Of a stretch of DNA of 64,000 nt, positions 1 to 7,839 are shown piece by piece; within the stretch, counting starts at the first letter, position 1, and each line of letters begins with the position of its first letter. Both the position numbers and the translations under genes were made by a program. The notes under the pieces are model-generated. The model saw only the letters and a program-made list of their open reading frames with translations, ran no database searches and was not told the origin of the DNA. The stretch is taken from contig NZ_JARXVH010000009.1 in assembly GCF_029892565.1 (NCBI RefSeq), positions 1 through 64,000 of the forward strand, in the 5' to 3' direction. Source of the stretch: Streptomyces pseudovenezuelae (lineage in GTDB: Bacteria > Actinomycetota > Actinomycetes > Streptomycetales > Streptomycetaceae).

Positions 1-211
1 TTGAGACCTAGACACCTCTCTCAACGGCACGGGAGCCCTGTCCGTTGCCTACGGTCCCGCTGTCACCCGTCCGGGGGCCACTCTGAAAACCCTCAATGAC
101 AGGGCCGACGCGATACGCCGCAAGGCTCAGCAAGAGGCGAGCGCACTCAGGCAACGCGCCATCGAGAACGCCAGAGAACACCGTGAAAAGGCGGCCACCA
201 CAACGGACCGC

Positions 212-730
212 ATGCTCAAGGAAGTTGATCTGTTGCGTGCCGAGGCCGAACAGGCGGTCCAGCTCGCTCAAGCGCAGCGGCTGAACATGGAGAGGCGGGC
301 GAAGATCGAGATCGAGCGGCTCGTTCGGACGGTTCAGAAACGACTTGAGGGCGTGGGAGCCGGTCAGGAAACGGAACTGCTCGAACTGCTGCTGCTCGAC
401 TTCAACATCAACGAAAGCCACGCCGGGGTAACAGGGCGCCACGCACGTAAGCCTCTCGAATCCGGTCCGTCTCCTTCTCCCTCCCCCTCCGCAGATACCG
501 GCACGGTCATCCCCGGGCAGGCGCGAGGGATTGTGGAGGAGGACGACGAACAGCCTTGGCGGCCATGGGGATTCCCGCAGTCAGCTCCGCCGAGCACCGC
601 GTCCAGCGAAGTTGATCTGCCCCATCCGCCCAATCCACCTGATCCGTCCAATCCGTCCGATCCGCCTGATCACCACGGTCGCGGCGAACGCCCCCACCGG
701 CGGCGCGAGCAGATACGCCGGCAGGAGTGA
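212..730 (+). CDS. Coiled-coil protein, probably truncated or decayed
   Basis: I do not recognise the family. The frame is open from position 5, right after a TGA at 2-4, but has no ATG, GTG or TTG before the ATG at 212. The upstream codons continue the same charged heptad-like pattern (for example DAIRRKAQQEASALRQRAIE), so the coiled coil appears to begin before the first usable start. Residues 1 to about 60 are helical and rich in Glu, Arg, Gln and Ala; after that the protein becomes a Pro/Ser/Asp low-complexity tail. The last 150 bases overlap the 3' end of the converging aquaporin gene and cross a 9-bp repeat array. The simplest reading is a fragment of a longer coiled-coil gene whose original stop has been lost. 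Confidence 0.4.
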   Translation: MLKEVDLLRAEAEQAVQLAQAQRLNMERRAKIEIERLVRTVQKRLEGVGAGQETELLELLLLDFNINESHAGVTGRHARKPLESGPSPSPSPSADTGTVIPGQARGIVEEDDEQPWRPWGFPQSAPPSTASSEVDLPHPPNPPDPSNPSDPPDHHGRGERPHRRREQIRRQE

Positions 731-1450
731 GAGGTCACCGACGAACACCGCCGGCCCGAACTCCCGCCCCGGGTTGGCGACTCCACCGGACAGCGTGCCG
801 AAGGCGATGATCTGCGCGGCGATCATCGTGCCGACCGCCCAGGGCGTGAACGGGCCAAGTCGGCGGCTGGAGATGCCGATTCCAGCGACGACGACGATGA
901 CGAACATCGTCGTCGCCTCGATCTCGGCGACGGCGGTCCAGGACCAGCCCGCGGCCGGGCGGATGACGGCGTAATCCACCGCCGGGGAGGCCAAGGCCCG
1001 GCCCCAGACCAGTCGTCCGGCCGCGATGCCGACGAGTGACCCGAGGAGTTGGCCGGCGACGAAGGGGGCGACGGCGCGGCCGGGCGTGCGGCCGTAACGC
1101 CACATCGCGACGGTGATCGCCGGGTTGACGTGGCCGCCGGTCACCCTGCCCCAGGGCGAGAGCATGACGGCGGTGACGGTGCAGCCGGACAGGGGCGCCA
1201 CGGCGATCAGCCTGCCCTCGGGGGTGTTCCACCAGCCGCCGGCCGCCGGGTCGAGGGTGCCCATCAGCCAGCGGACCGTGGTGGCCACGGCGAACATCAT
1301 CAGTGCGGTGAGGGCGAGTTCGAGGAGGGCGGAGTGGAGGGTGCGTCGCCATCCAGGGTGGGCGGGCCGTCCTGCGAGGCCCGCGGAGGCGGGAGCAGAC
1401 TCTGTCTCCGCCGGCCTCACCGTCGTACCGCGCACGGGGTTCTTCCTCAC
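581..1450 (-). CDS. MIP/aquaporin family channel
   Basis: This is a polytopic membrane channel of the major intrinsic protein family, expected to pass water or small neutral solutes across the plasma membrane. The first pore motif is canonical (HVNPAIT). The second reads ANPGREFGPA, so Asn-Pro-Gly replaces the usual Asn-Pro-Ala. About six hydrophobic segments are visible. The C-terminus runs on past the last helix into an Ile-Gly-Arg repeat encoded by the 9-bp array at 626-670, so the natural end was probably shorter. The GTG at 1450 was chosen because it lies 10 bases after the stop of the upstream DUF1275 gene; an ATG at 1486 would overlap that gene. The two genes look translationally coupled. 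Confidence 0.85.
   Translation of the reverse strand: MRKNPVRGTTVRPAETESAPASAGLAGRPAHPGWRRTLHSALLELALTALMMFAVATTVRWLMGTLDPAAGGWWNTPEGRLIAVAPLSGCTVTAVMLSPWGRVTGGHVNPAITVAMWRYGRTPGRAVAPFVAGQLLGSLVGIAAGRLVWGRALASPAVDYAVIRPAAGWSWTAVAEIEATTMFVIVVVAGIGISSRRLGPFTPWAVGTMIAAQIIAFGTLSGGVANPGREFGPAVFVGDLSLLPAYLLAPPVGAFAATVVIRRIGRIGRIRWIGRMGQINFAGRGARRS
626..670. repeat. Five-copy 9-bp tandem repeat
   Basis: Five consecutive 9-mers follow the pattern CCGYCCRAT: CCGCCCAAT, CCACCTGAT, CCGTCCAAT, CCGTCCGAT, CCGCCTGAT. The array lies in the tail-to-tail overlap of the coiled-coil ORF and the aquaporin. It encodes a Pro-x-(Asn/Asp) tripeptide repeat on the plus strand and an Ile-Gly-Arg-like repeat on the minus strand. 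Confidence 0.8.
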
Positions 1451-1460
1451 AACAGCTTCT

Positions 1461-2195
1461 TCACAGCGGCTTCGTCCACGAGGCATCGGAACGCGTCAGC
1501 GTGAACGCCGCGATCGTGGTCGCCACCAGGAGCACCGCGGCGAACAACAACGGCAGGGCCGTACCGCCGTGTTCGACGGCGACGGCACCCGCGAGGCCTC
1601 CGGCGAACATCGCTCCCGCCGAGAGCATCCGGCGGCCGACCTTGCTGCCCTTGCCGCCCGCGAGGCGGCTGTCCGCGGCGACTCCGGTGATGGTGAGGGT
1701 CAGGACGGTGGTGGTCAGGTCGGGGACGGCGAGGGTGCGGGCGGTGGCGTTCTGGATGCCCAGGGCCAGGCCGAGGAGGGCGATCAGGGTGTATTGGACG
1801 GCGCCCGTGTGGGGGGTGGCGGTGGTCTGCGCGATGACGTACGCCGCCAGGACCAGGGTGGTCTCCAGCAGCAGTGCCAGGTGCAGTACCCGGCCCCGGT
1901 GGGCCCCGACCCGGTGGGCGAGGCGGCCACCGGCCAGGGCGCCCGCGGCGAACGCGGCGAGTGCCGCGAGCGAGGCGGCCAGGGAGAAACCGGCCGCGCC
2001 GGCGATCGCGAAGCCGGAGAAGACGACGTTGCCCGTCATGTTGGCGACGAAGACGTGGCCGAGGACGAGATAGCTGAAGGCGTCCACGAGGCCGGTGACC
2101 ACCGTCAGCGCGAGCATCAGGGGCGGGAGTGGGCCGTGCCGGTCGTCCATGTCGGGGACGACCGTGGTCCACGCGTCGCGCAGTACGGCGGACAT
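1461..2195 (-). CDS. YoaK/DUF1275 family membrane protein
   Basis: The 244-residue protein has about six hydrophobic helices and the family hallmarks: an early helix with GLVDAFSYLVLG, then VANMTGNVVFSG, and later LGIQNATARTL followed by TTTVLT. This fits the DUF1275 (YoaK) family of bacterial inner-membrane proteins, which have no firmly established function. The ATG at 2195 has a GGAG seven bases upstream. It is the first gene of a two-gene minus-strand unit with the aquaporin. The 185 bases between it and the LysR gene show no coding signal and probably hold its promoter. Confidence 0.85.
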   Translation of the reverse strand: MSAVLRDAWTTVVPDMDDRHGPLPPLMLALTVVTGLVDAFSYLVLGHVFVANMTGNVVFSGFAIAGAAGFSLAASLAALAAFAAGALAGGRLAHRVGAHRGRVLHLALLLETTLVLAAYVIAQTTATPHTGAVQYTLIALLGLALGIQNATARTLAVPDLTTTVLTLTITGVAADSRLAGGKGSKVGRRMLSAGAMFAGGLAGAVAVEHGGTALPLLFAAVLLVATTIAAFTLTRSDASWTKPL

Positions 2196-2380
2196 GGCGA
2201 TACTCCGATTCGCGAGGCGAGGAACTGCGGGCCGGGGCAGGTTTCCCGGGCTCCGTCCCAGCCTCGCGCCGAGGCAGCATTCCGTCCAACATATGGATAC
2301 GGACGCAGCAATCTCTCATGCCGATCGATCGCAGCCGCCAGGACCCGCGCCACCTATGCAGCCGCCAAGGCCCGTGCCGC

Positions 2381-3313
2381 CTACCCCCTGATGGCGTGCC
2401 GCTCCACCACTTCCAGGAACGCGGCGCCGGCCGGTGCCAGCCGCTTGCTGTCGTGGACCACGCAGATGGTGTGCACCGCCGCCTCGTCCGCGATACGGAG
2501 CGCGCGGGCGCCGTAGGGCAGTCCGTCCTGGGGGTTCGTGCCCGGCAGGGCGTCGCCGCCGAAGACCGACGACCGCGGTACGACCGTCACGCCGATCCCC
2601 CGCGCCGCCAGCCGGACCATGTCCTGGATCTGGCCCACCTGGAAGTGCTGGCCCGGTTCCACTCCCGCGCGGGCGAACGCGGCCTCGACCTGGCGGCGCA
2701 GTCCGCTGCCCCGGGTGAACTGGATGAGCTGGTGGCTGTCCGGCAGGTCCGCGAGATCGACGACGTCACCGCCGTCCGCCAGTGCGTGGTCGGCGGGCAC
2801 GACGAGGACGAGCGGGTCGCCGTCCAGGACGAAGTGGTCGAGCCCTTCCGGGACTTGGCGCGGGCCGAGGCCGACGACGGCGATGTCGAGGTCGCCGCCC
2901 AGGACCGCGGCGGCCATCTCCGCGCTGGGCGCGTTGGTCACGTGGAAGTCGATGCCCGGGTAACGGGCGTGGTAGTCGGCCATCACCTCGACCAGGTCGA
3001 CCGAGGAGGCACGCGTCTGCAGGAGCCCCAGGCGCAGGCGCCCGCGCCGCAGACCGGACAGGGCGTCGAGGGCGGCCTGGGCGTTGTCGACGTCGGCGAG
3101 GATGCGGCGGGCCAGCGGTTCGAGGAGCTCTCCGGCGGCCGTCAGCCGTACGGAACGGCTGGTGCGGCTGAACAGCTGGGCGCCCACGTCCTTCTCCAGG
3201 CGGGCGATCTGCTCGCTGAGCGCGGACTGGGCGACGTAGCAACTGGCCGCGGCCTGCGTGAAGTTGCGGGTCTCGGCGACGGCGAGGAAGTACTTCAGGT
3301 GCCTCAGGTCCAT
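2381..3313 (-). CDS. LysR-family transcriptional regulator
   Basis: The start MDLRHLKYFLAVAE was chosen at 3313 because LysR proteins begin exactly here; the open frame extends 14 codons further without family similarity. Residues 1-60 form the winged helix-turn-helix (NFTQAAASCYVAQSALSEQI), followed by a linker helix and a periplasmic-binding-like effector domain to about residue 300. The gene is divergent from a broken amidohydrolase gene, the usual arrangement of a LysR protein with its target. A T-N11-A dyad lies 45 bases upstream of the start. The natural target may now be dead. Confidence 0.92.
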   Translation of the reverse strand: MDLRHLKYFLAVAETRNFTQAAASCYVAQSALSEQIARLEKDVGAQLFSRTSRSVRLTAAGELLEPLARRILADVDNAQAALDALSGLRRGRLRLGLLQTRASSVDLVEVMADYHARYPGIDFHVTNAPSAEMAAAVLGGDLDIAVVGLGPRQVPEGLDHFVLDGDPLVLVVPADHALADGGDVVDLADLPDSHQLIQFTRGSGLRRQVEAAFARAGVEPGQHFQVGQIQDMVRLAARGIGVTVVPRSSVFGGDALPGTNPQDGLPYGARALRIADEAAVHTICVVHDSKRLAPAGAAFLEVVERHAIRG

Positions 3314-3357
3314 CCCGCGCTCATCCCTCTTCGGTCTCCGCCTGTCGCCCGACACTC

Positions 3358-3372
3358 ATCGCCCTGAGCGAT
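3358..3372. promoter_or_regulatory. LysR-type box (T-N11-A dyad)
   Basis: ATCGC-CCTGA-GCGAT is a perfect five-base dyad with a five-base centre and fits the T-N11-A rule of LysR-type operators. It lies in the divergent region, 45 bases upstream of the LysR start and about 110 bases upstream of the pseudogene start. Assignment to this LysR protein is inferred from position. Confidence 0.55.
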
Positions 3373-3484
3373 CGATACGAGCAGAACCATGTGTTGGACC
3401 GATTCATTGTCGCAGACCTAGCGTCGAGGTGTCGCCGGACGACCGCAGCCCTCCGCCCCGCCTCCCCCGCTCCGAGGAGCCTCC

Positions 3485-4138
3485 ATGTCCACGTCCAGCA
3501 GCACCATGCCCGTGGGCGGCATACGCCCCCACGACGGCGTCCGGCACCCCGCCCATCCGCGCGATGCGTGACACCGGCCTCCTCGTGGCCGCCGGCACCG
3601 ACGCCACCCGCGTCTCCAGCTACAACCCCTGGCTGTCCCTGTCCTGGCTGGTCACCGGCCGCACCATCGGCGACACCCTCCTCTACCCGGCCACCAACCG
3701 CGTCGACCGCGTCACGGCCCTGGAGATGTACACCACCGCGGGCGCCGCCCTCACCGGCGAGTCCGAGCTCAAGGGCACGATCACCGAGGGCAAGTACGGC
3801 GACCTGGCCGTCCTCTCCGCCGACTACTTCTCCGTGCCCGACGAGGACATCGACCGCATCGAGTCCCTCGTGACGGTGGCCGGCGGCAAGGTCGTCCACG
3901 CGGCCGGAGACTACGAGAACATCGCCGCCCCCCCCTCCCGGAGATCAGCCCCGCCTGGAGCCCGGTCGCCCGCTTCGGGGGCTTCCAGGCCAAGACGGGA
4001 GCAGGCCAGGCCCGCGCCCTCACCGAGGCGGCCGCCGACTCCGAGGAACAGCGCGCGTGGCGCGACCGGCGCGGGGACCTCGACCGCATACCGCGGCAGC
4101 TCGGCGGGGCGCTCGATCCGTTGGACGGTTGCTTCTGA
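3485..4138 (+). pseudogene. Amidohydrolase (YtcJ-like) pseudogene: internal deletion plus frameshift
   Basis: A start with a good GAGGAG ribosome site encodes MSTSSSTMPVGGIRPHDG and then stops soon after. From about 3540, in another frame, comes the C-terminal third of a YtcJ-like amidohydrolase (GTDATRVSSYNPWLSL, then LVTGRTIGD and GKYGDLAVLSADYF). That frame is itself lost at a run of eight C at 3929-3936; after one base of shift the family's C-terminus resumes (EISPAWSPVARFGGFQ). The gene therefore lacks several hundred N-terminal codons, including the HxH metal site, and carries a frameshift. It is divergent from the LysR gene, probably its former regulator. Confidence 0.75.
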
Positions 4139-4179
4139 AGCAAGGGCCTGACGGAACTCCCCCTCCCTTCCCTCCAGTT

Positions 4180-5175
4180 CTACCGGTGGCCGCCCAGGCG
4201 GGCGCGCAGCAGGTTGGGGTCGGTGGCCGTGGTGTAGGCGGCGCTGAGCACGTACACGTCCTTGCCGCGCAGTGCGACGGAGGTCGGGTTCTGCAGTCCG
4301 TCGGTGGCGTCCAGAACGGTGGTGCTGGTGCCGTCGGGGCGGATGCGTACGACCGTGTTGGGGCCGTTGAGCGCGGCGAGCACGTCGCCGCTGTCGCCGC
4401 GGTCGACGAAGGCGAAGTCGTCGATGCCGACCAGGCCCGATGCCTTCACCTGCGGTGCTCCCGCGCGGTTGCCTGCGCGGATCGGGATGCGCAGGAGGGT
4501 GCCGCGGTCGAGGTTGGTCACCCACAGCGCCCCGCCGTGCGCCTTCACGCCGTTGGCTCCGAGGAAGCCCGTCGAGGCGAGTTCGGGGGCGGTGGACCAT
4601 GCGGTGGGTGTGCCACCGGTGACGGGGACGGTCCATACGGTGCCGAGCACCGAGTCGGTGACGTAGAACCGTCCGCTGCGCCCGTCCAGCGCCAGCCCGT
4701 TGGGCAGGCCCCCCGCGGGGAGGGCCGCGATGCGCCGCGGCGCCTGTCCGGGGCGCAGCCGCCACAGTCCCGTCAGGTCGGCCGTGCCGGTCGCGTAGAG
4801 CACGTACACGGTGCCGTCCGAGGTGTGAACGATGCCGGTGGCCAGGGGGAAGCCGAGGACCGGCGTGTTGACTCCGCCGTCGGCGGGTGCGGGCAGCGTC
4901 GCCAGGATTCGGGTCGTGCCTCGGGGGCTGATCTGAGCCACCTGCCGACTGGCGGCGAAGGTGACGTCCGCCGTGCCGTCGGGGAGCAGAGCGATGTTCT
5001 CGGGCATCTGGCCGGCGGAGAGGTCGAAATGGGTGGCGATCCGTATGTCTGTCAGTGGCCGGTCGGCGGTCAGGGCGTTGGCCGGGGCGGTCGCTGTGAG
5101 GGCGGACGCGGCTATGGCCGCGGCCACGGATGCGGCGGAGATGACGGTCTTGATGCTGTTGCTTCGCTTGGACAT
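4180..5175 (-). CDS. Secreted ScyD/ScyE-type or SMP-30-like beta-propeller protein
   Basis: The start at 5175 (MSKRSNSIK) has GAAGGA five bases upstream and gives a classic signal peptide: Lys/Arg start, an Ala-rich hydrophobic stretch and an APANA cleavage site near residue 35. The mature part has repeated strand motifs typical of six-bladed propellers (PENIALLPDG, GLPNGLALDGRSGRFYVTD, GANGVKAHGGALWVTN, NPTSVALRGKDVYVL), as in the ScyD/ScyE and SMP-30/gluconolactonase-like families. I cannot assign a substrate. The gene lies 88 bases downstream of an MmyB-type regulator on the same strand. Confidence 0.75.
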   Translation of the reverse strand: MSKRSNSIKTVISAASVAAAIAASALTATAPANALTADRPLTDIRIATHFDLSAGQMPENIALLPDGTADVTFAASRQVAQISPRGTTRILATLPAPADGGVNTPVLGFPLATGIVHTSDGTVYVLYATGTADLTGLWRLRPGQAPRRIAALPAGGLPNGLALDGRSGRFYVTDSVLGTVWTVPVTGGTPTAWSTAPELASTGFLGANGVKAHGGALWVTNLDRGTLLRIPIRAGNRAGAPQVKASGLVGIDDFAFVDRGDSGDVLAALNGPNTVVRIRPDGTSTTVLDATDGLQNPTSVALRGKDVYVLSAAYTTATDPNLLRARLGGHR

Positions 5176-5263
5176 GGTTCCTTCACTGTTTTGAGGCATG
5201 CGGCGGCTGGGGGCGGCGCCCTGGCTGGGAGGGGGCCGCCTCTCCTGGAGGGAACAACTCGGT

Positions 5264-6184
5264 TCAGGTGGTGGGGTTTTCGGCGACGTCGTGGCGTGAC
5301 GCGGTCGCCTCCCGCGGCGCGGTGGCGTGGGCGAGCAGGGTCAGGGCCGCCGCAGAGGCGGATCCGGGATCGGCGGTGGCCACCACCAGGGCCGGGCCGT
5401 CCCTCTGCGGGGTCTGCAGGCTCTGCGGGCTCTGCAAGGTCTGCTGGGTGACGGTCACAGTCCCGACGAGGGGGTGGCGCATCTCGTAGTCGGCGACATC
5501 ACAGGCCAGAACCCGGTGATCGGCCCACATCGCGGCGAACTCCCGGCTGCGCATGGTCAGTTCACCGATCAGTGAGGCGAGCAGCGGATCGTCCGGATGC
5601 CGGCCGGCTGTCAGACGCAGGTTGCCCACCACGGCCCGGGCCTTGGCGGGCCAGTCGGCGTACAGGTCGCGGGTGTGCGCGTCGAGGAACACCAGCTTGG
5701 CCATGTTCGGCCGTCGGAACGGGTCGTTGGGGCTGTCCGGATCGAGGTGGCCGGCGAACAGCCCATGCCCGGGCCGGTTCCAGGCCAGGACGTCGGTGCG
5801 GCGGCCGACGACGATCGCGGGGGTGCCCTCGATGGCCGCCAGCAACGCGCTGATCGCCGGGGTGATCCGCTCCGTGGGCGGCCGGCCCGCGGGCCTTCCC
5901 CGCCCCGACGCACGGGCCAGGGCGTGCAGATGGGCCCGCTCGGACTCGTCCAGCCGCAGGGCGTTGGCGAGGGCGTCGAGCACCTCGCGCGAGGCGTTGC
6001 GCGACTGCCCCTGCTCCAGGCGGGTGTAGTACGGCGCGCTGATCCCCGCGAGCATCGCCAACTCCTCGCGCCGCAGCCCCGGCACCCGGCGCCGCTCACC
6101 GTACGTCCGCAGCCCGACGTCCTCGGGCCGCAACCGGCCCCGACGTGCCTGGAGGAAGTCGGCGAGTTGCCCCTGCTTGTTCAT
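5264..6184 (-). CDS. MmyB-type helix-turn-helix regulator
   Basis: The N-terminal 75 residues are an XRE-type helix-turn-helix with the actinobacterial signature GLRREELAMLAGISAPYYTR followed by LEQG. The rest matches the MmyB-like ligand-binding (PAS-related) domain: VVGRRTDVLAWNRPGHGLFA, then a DLYADWP segment, and a near C-terminal HPLVGTVTVTQQTL. These regulators usually control a neighbouring oxidoreductase or transporter; here the nearest gene is the secreted propeller protein downstream. The C-terminus is interrupted by a Gln/Ser/Thr/Pro repeat (QSPQSLQTPQ) encoded by a 9-bp tandem array at 5403-5447, not a usual feature of the family. Confidence 0.9.
   Translation of the reverse strand: MNKQGQLADFLQARRGRLRPEDVGLRTYGERRRVPGLRREELAMLAGISAPYYTRLEQGQSRNASREVLDALANALRLDESERAHLHALARASGRGRPAGRPPTERITPAISALLAAIEGTPAIVVGRRTDVLAWNRPGHGLFAGHLDPDSPNDPFRRPNMAKLVFLDAHTRDLYADWPAKARAVVGNLRLTAGRHPDDPLLASLIGELTMRSREFAAMWADHRVLACDVADYEMRHPLVGTVTVTQQTLQSPQSLQTPQRDGPALVVATADPGSASAAALTLLAHATAPREATASRHDVAENPTT
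5403..5447. repeat. Five-copy 9-bp repeat inside the MmyB-type gene
   Basis: The units are CTCTGCGGG, GTCTGCAGG, CTCTGCGGG, CTCTGCAAG and GTCTGCTGG. The array is in frame and adds a Gln-rich stretch between the ligand-binding domain and the Ala-rich tail. Confidence 0.8.
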
Positions 6185-6335
6185 GAAGTCGAGTATGGGC
6201 GGCGGGGGCGATCCGCGCGTGACCCTGTCGGGGTGGGGATCGGCGGGGTCAGGCTCTCACCGGGGCTCGGGTGCTGTTCTGCGGAAATTTTCTCGCTGTC
6301 CCGTCACTCCTGGGCGAGGCCGTACCGGTCAGCTG

Positions 6336-7067
6336 TCAGCCGCCGCTCGTCCACTCGTCCGGGCTCGGCGCCAGTACCTCGGAGACCACCCCACCCCCCG
6401 TTGTCATGACGTCGGCCACGAAGCGGAGGCGTCCGACGTGGAGTTGGCGTAGGGCTGGGCCGTGGTCGGCGGCTACCACCAGGGTGACCGCCAGGAGGAG
6501 GAGTCGCCAGAGGGACAGGACCGGGCGGCGGGTGAGGCGGGGGAGTTCCGCCAGGGACGCGTGGATGCGGTCGCAGTGGAAGGGGACGTGGCGTTGTTCG
6601 TCGGCGAGGATGCGGGACGCCACCGACGAGGTGAGCGGGTCGTCGGTGCCGTCGCGCAGGGCGCGGTAATAGCGCAGCGCCACCACCTCCGCGATCATCA
6701 GGACCAGGAGTTCCAGGCGCAGGCCCATGAGGCGGCGTAGGCGGACGAAGACCGTGTCGGTCCAGTGGCCGGTCAGGGTCGGTTTGCCGCCGGCGTGGAG
6801 GAGGCGGGCCAGGAGGCGGGCGTGGTTCTGTTCCTCGGCGACGAAGAGGCGGACCGCCCGGGTGTAGTCGGCGTCGCCCGCCTGGTCCGCCTTGGCGACG
6901 AGGTTGGCGCCGTCGCCGTCCTCGCCGACCTGGAAGCGTTGGACGCTGGACCATATCGCCGGGTGCAGGGTCGCGCCCTGTTCCCAGTCCGGGTCGCCCT
7001 GGGCCTGTCTGCGCTCCCGTTCGTCCTCGAACCGCTGCGTCCACTTGGCGAATCCGTCGGTACGCAC
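6336..7067 (-). CDS. Ferritin-like diiron protein, last gene of the cyclitol-like operon
   Basis: The 243-residue protein shows a ferritin-like four-helix pattern: EEQNHARLL (ExxH) on one helix, AEVVAL with a single Glu on the next, and DEQRHVPFH (second ExxH) on a third, as in diiron oxygenases and ferritin-like proteins. A hydrophobic segment (SLWRLLLLAVTLVV) follows near residue 190, so it may touch the membrane. GTG at 7067 was chosen for the GAGGGGA ribosome site just upstream; an in-frame ATG at 7160 lies on the far side of a hairpin. It follows the O-methyltransferase gene on the same strand. A role as a late oxidation enzyme of the cluster is inference. Confidence 0.7.
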   Translation of the reverse strand: MRTDGFAKWTQRFEDERERRQAQGDPDWEQGATLHPAIWSSVQRFQVGEDGDGANLVAKADQAGDADYTRAVRLFVAEEQNHARLLARLLHAGGKPTLTGHWTDTVFVRLRRLMGLRLELLVLMIAEVVALRYYRALRDGTDDPLTSSVASRILADEQRHVPFHCDRIHASLAELPRLTRRPVLSLWRLLLLAVTLVVAADHGPALRQLHVGRLRFVADVMTTGGGVVSEVLAPSPDEWTSGG

Positions 7068-7077
7068 GTGGGGTCCC

Positions 7078-7110
7078 CTCTCCGGGACACGGCCACCGTG
7101 TCCTGGAGAG
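7078..7110. terminator. Hairpin between methyltransferase and ferritin-like genes
   Basis: On the minus strand CTCTCC-A-GGACACGG faces CCGTGTCC-C-GGAGAG across a three-base loop, giving a stem of 14 pairs with one mismatch. There is no T-run. It could be an attenuator or mRNA-processing site that sets the ferritin-like gene apart from the rest of the operon. Confidence 0.5.
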
Positions 7111-7179
7111 CAACGACGCCCGGCGGGCACCGAACCGTTCCCGCCGCCGGCCTGTTCCACGTCAGCGACCCCGTCGGCG

Positions 7180-7839
7180 TCAGCGTTTGCGGGCGAAGGT
7201 GATGCCGTCGGCCATGGGGAGCATGGAGAGATCGACGCGCTCGTCGTCGCGGAGGGTGGCGTTGACGGAGCGGACGCCCAGCGTGTCCGGGTCCTGCTGG
7301 GTCGGATCGGCGACCCGGCCGGACCAGAGGGTGTTGTCCAGGACGATCAGGCCGCCGGGCCGGGTGAGGGCGAGGGACTGCTCGTAGTACTGGGGGTAGT
7401 TGGCCTTGTTGGCGTCGATGAAGACCAGGTCGAAGCAGGCGGGGCCGCGTTCGAGGAGCACGGCGTCCAGGGTCTCCACGGCGTCGCCGATGCGCAGCTC
7501 GATACGGTCCTCCAGGCCCGCCTGCTGCCATGCGCGGCGCGCCATCGCGGTCCACTCCTCGCTGACGTCGCAGGTGAGCAGCGTTCCGTCGGCGGGGAGG
7601 GCGCGGGCCATGCACAGCGAGCTGTAGCCGGTGAAGGTGCCGATCTCCAGGACGTCACGGGCGCCGGTGAGTTGGATCAGCAGCGCCAGGAACTGGGCCT
7701 CCTCCGGCAGGATCTGCATGATCCGGTCGGGCAACGCGGCGGTGTCCTCCCGCAGTTGGCGCAGGGCGGGCTCCTCACGGAGGGAGAAGTCGCGGACGTA
7801 GTCGAGGAGGTCTGGGGTCATGTCGATCTGGTCACGCAT
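7180..7839 (-). CDS. Class I SAM-dependent O-methyltransferase (catechol/caffeoyl-CoA type)
   Basis: The 219-residue protein has the full fold of the small metal-dependent O-methyltransferases: VLEIGTFTGYSSLCMA (SAM motif I, near residue 65), FDLVFIDANKANYPQYY (motif with metal-binding Asp) and GGLIVLDNTLWSGRVADP near residue 160. Such enzymes methylate catechol-like or enediol hydroxyls; in mycosporine clusters a small O-methyltransferase acts next to a sugar-phosphate cyclase. Its start overlaps the end of the VOC gene by eight bases, so it is translated as part of the same message. Confidence 0.9.
   Translation of the reverse strand: MRDQIDMTPDLLDYVRDFSLREEPALRQLREDTAALPDRIMQILPEEAQFLALLIQLTGARDVLEIGTFTGYSSLCMARALPADGTLLTCDVSEEWTAMARRAWQQAGLEDRIELRIGDAVETLDAVLLERGPACFDLVFIDANKANYPQYYEQSLALTRPGGLIVLDNTLWSGRVADPTQQDPDTLGVRSVNATLRDDERVDLSMLPMADGITFARKR

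Noticed and set aside
1113..2516. 467-codon plus-strand frame over aquaporin and DUF1275 genes
   Set aside because: Both opposite-strand genes have membrane helices and family motifs; this frame has none.
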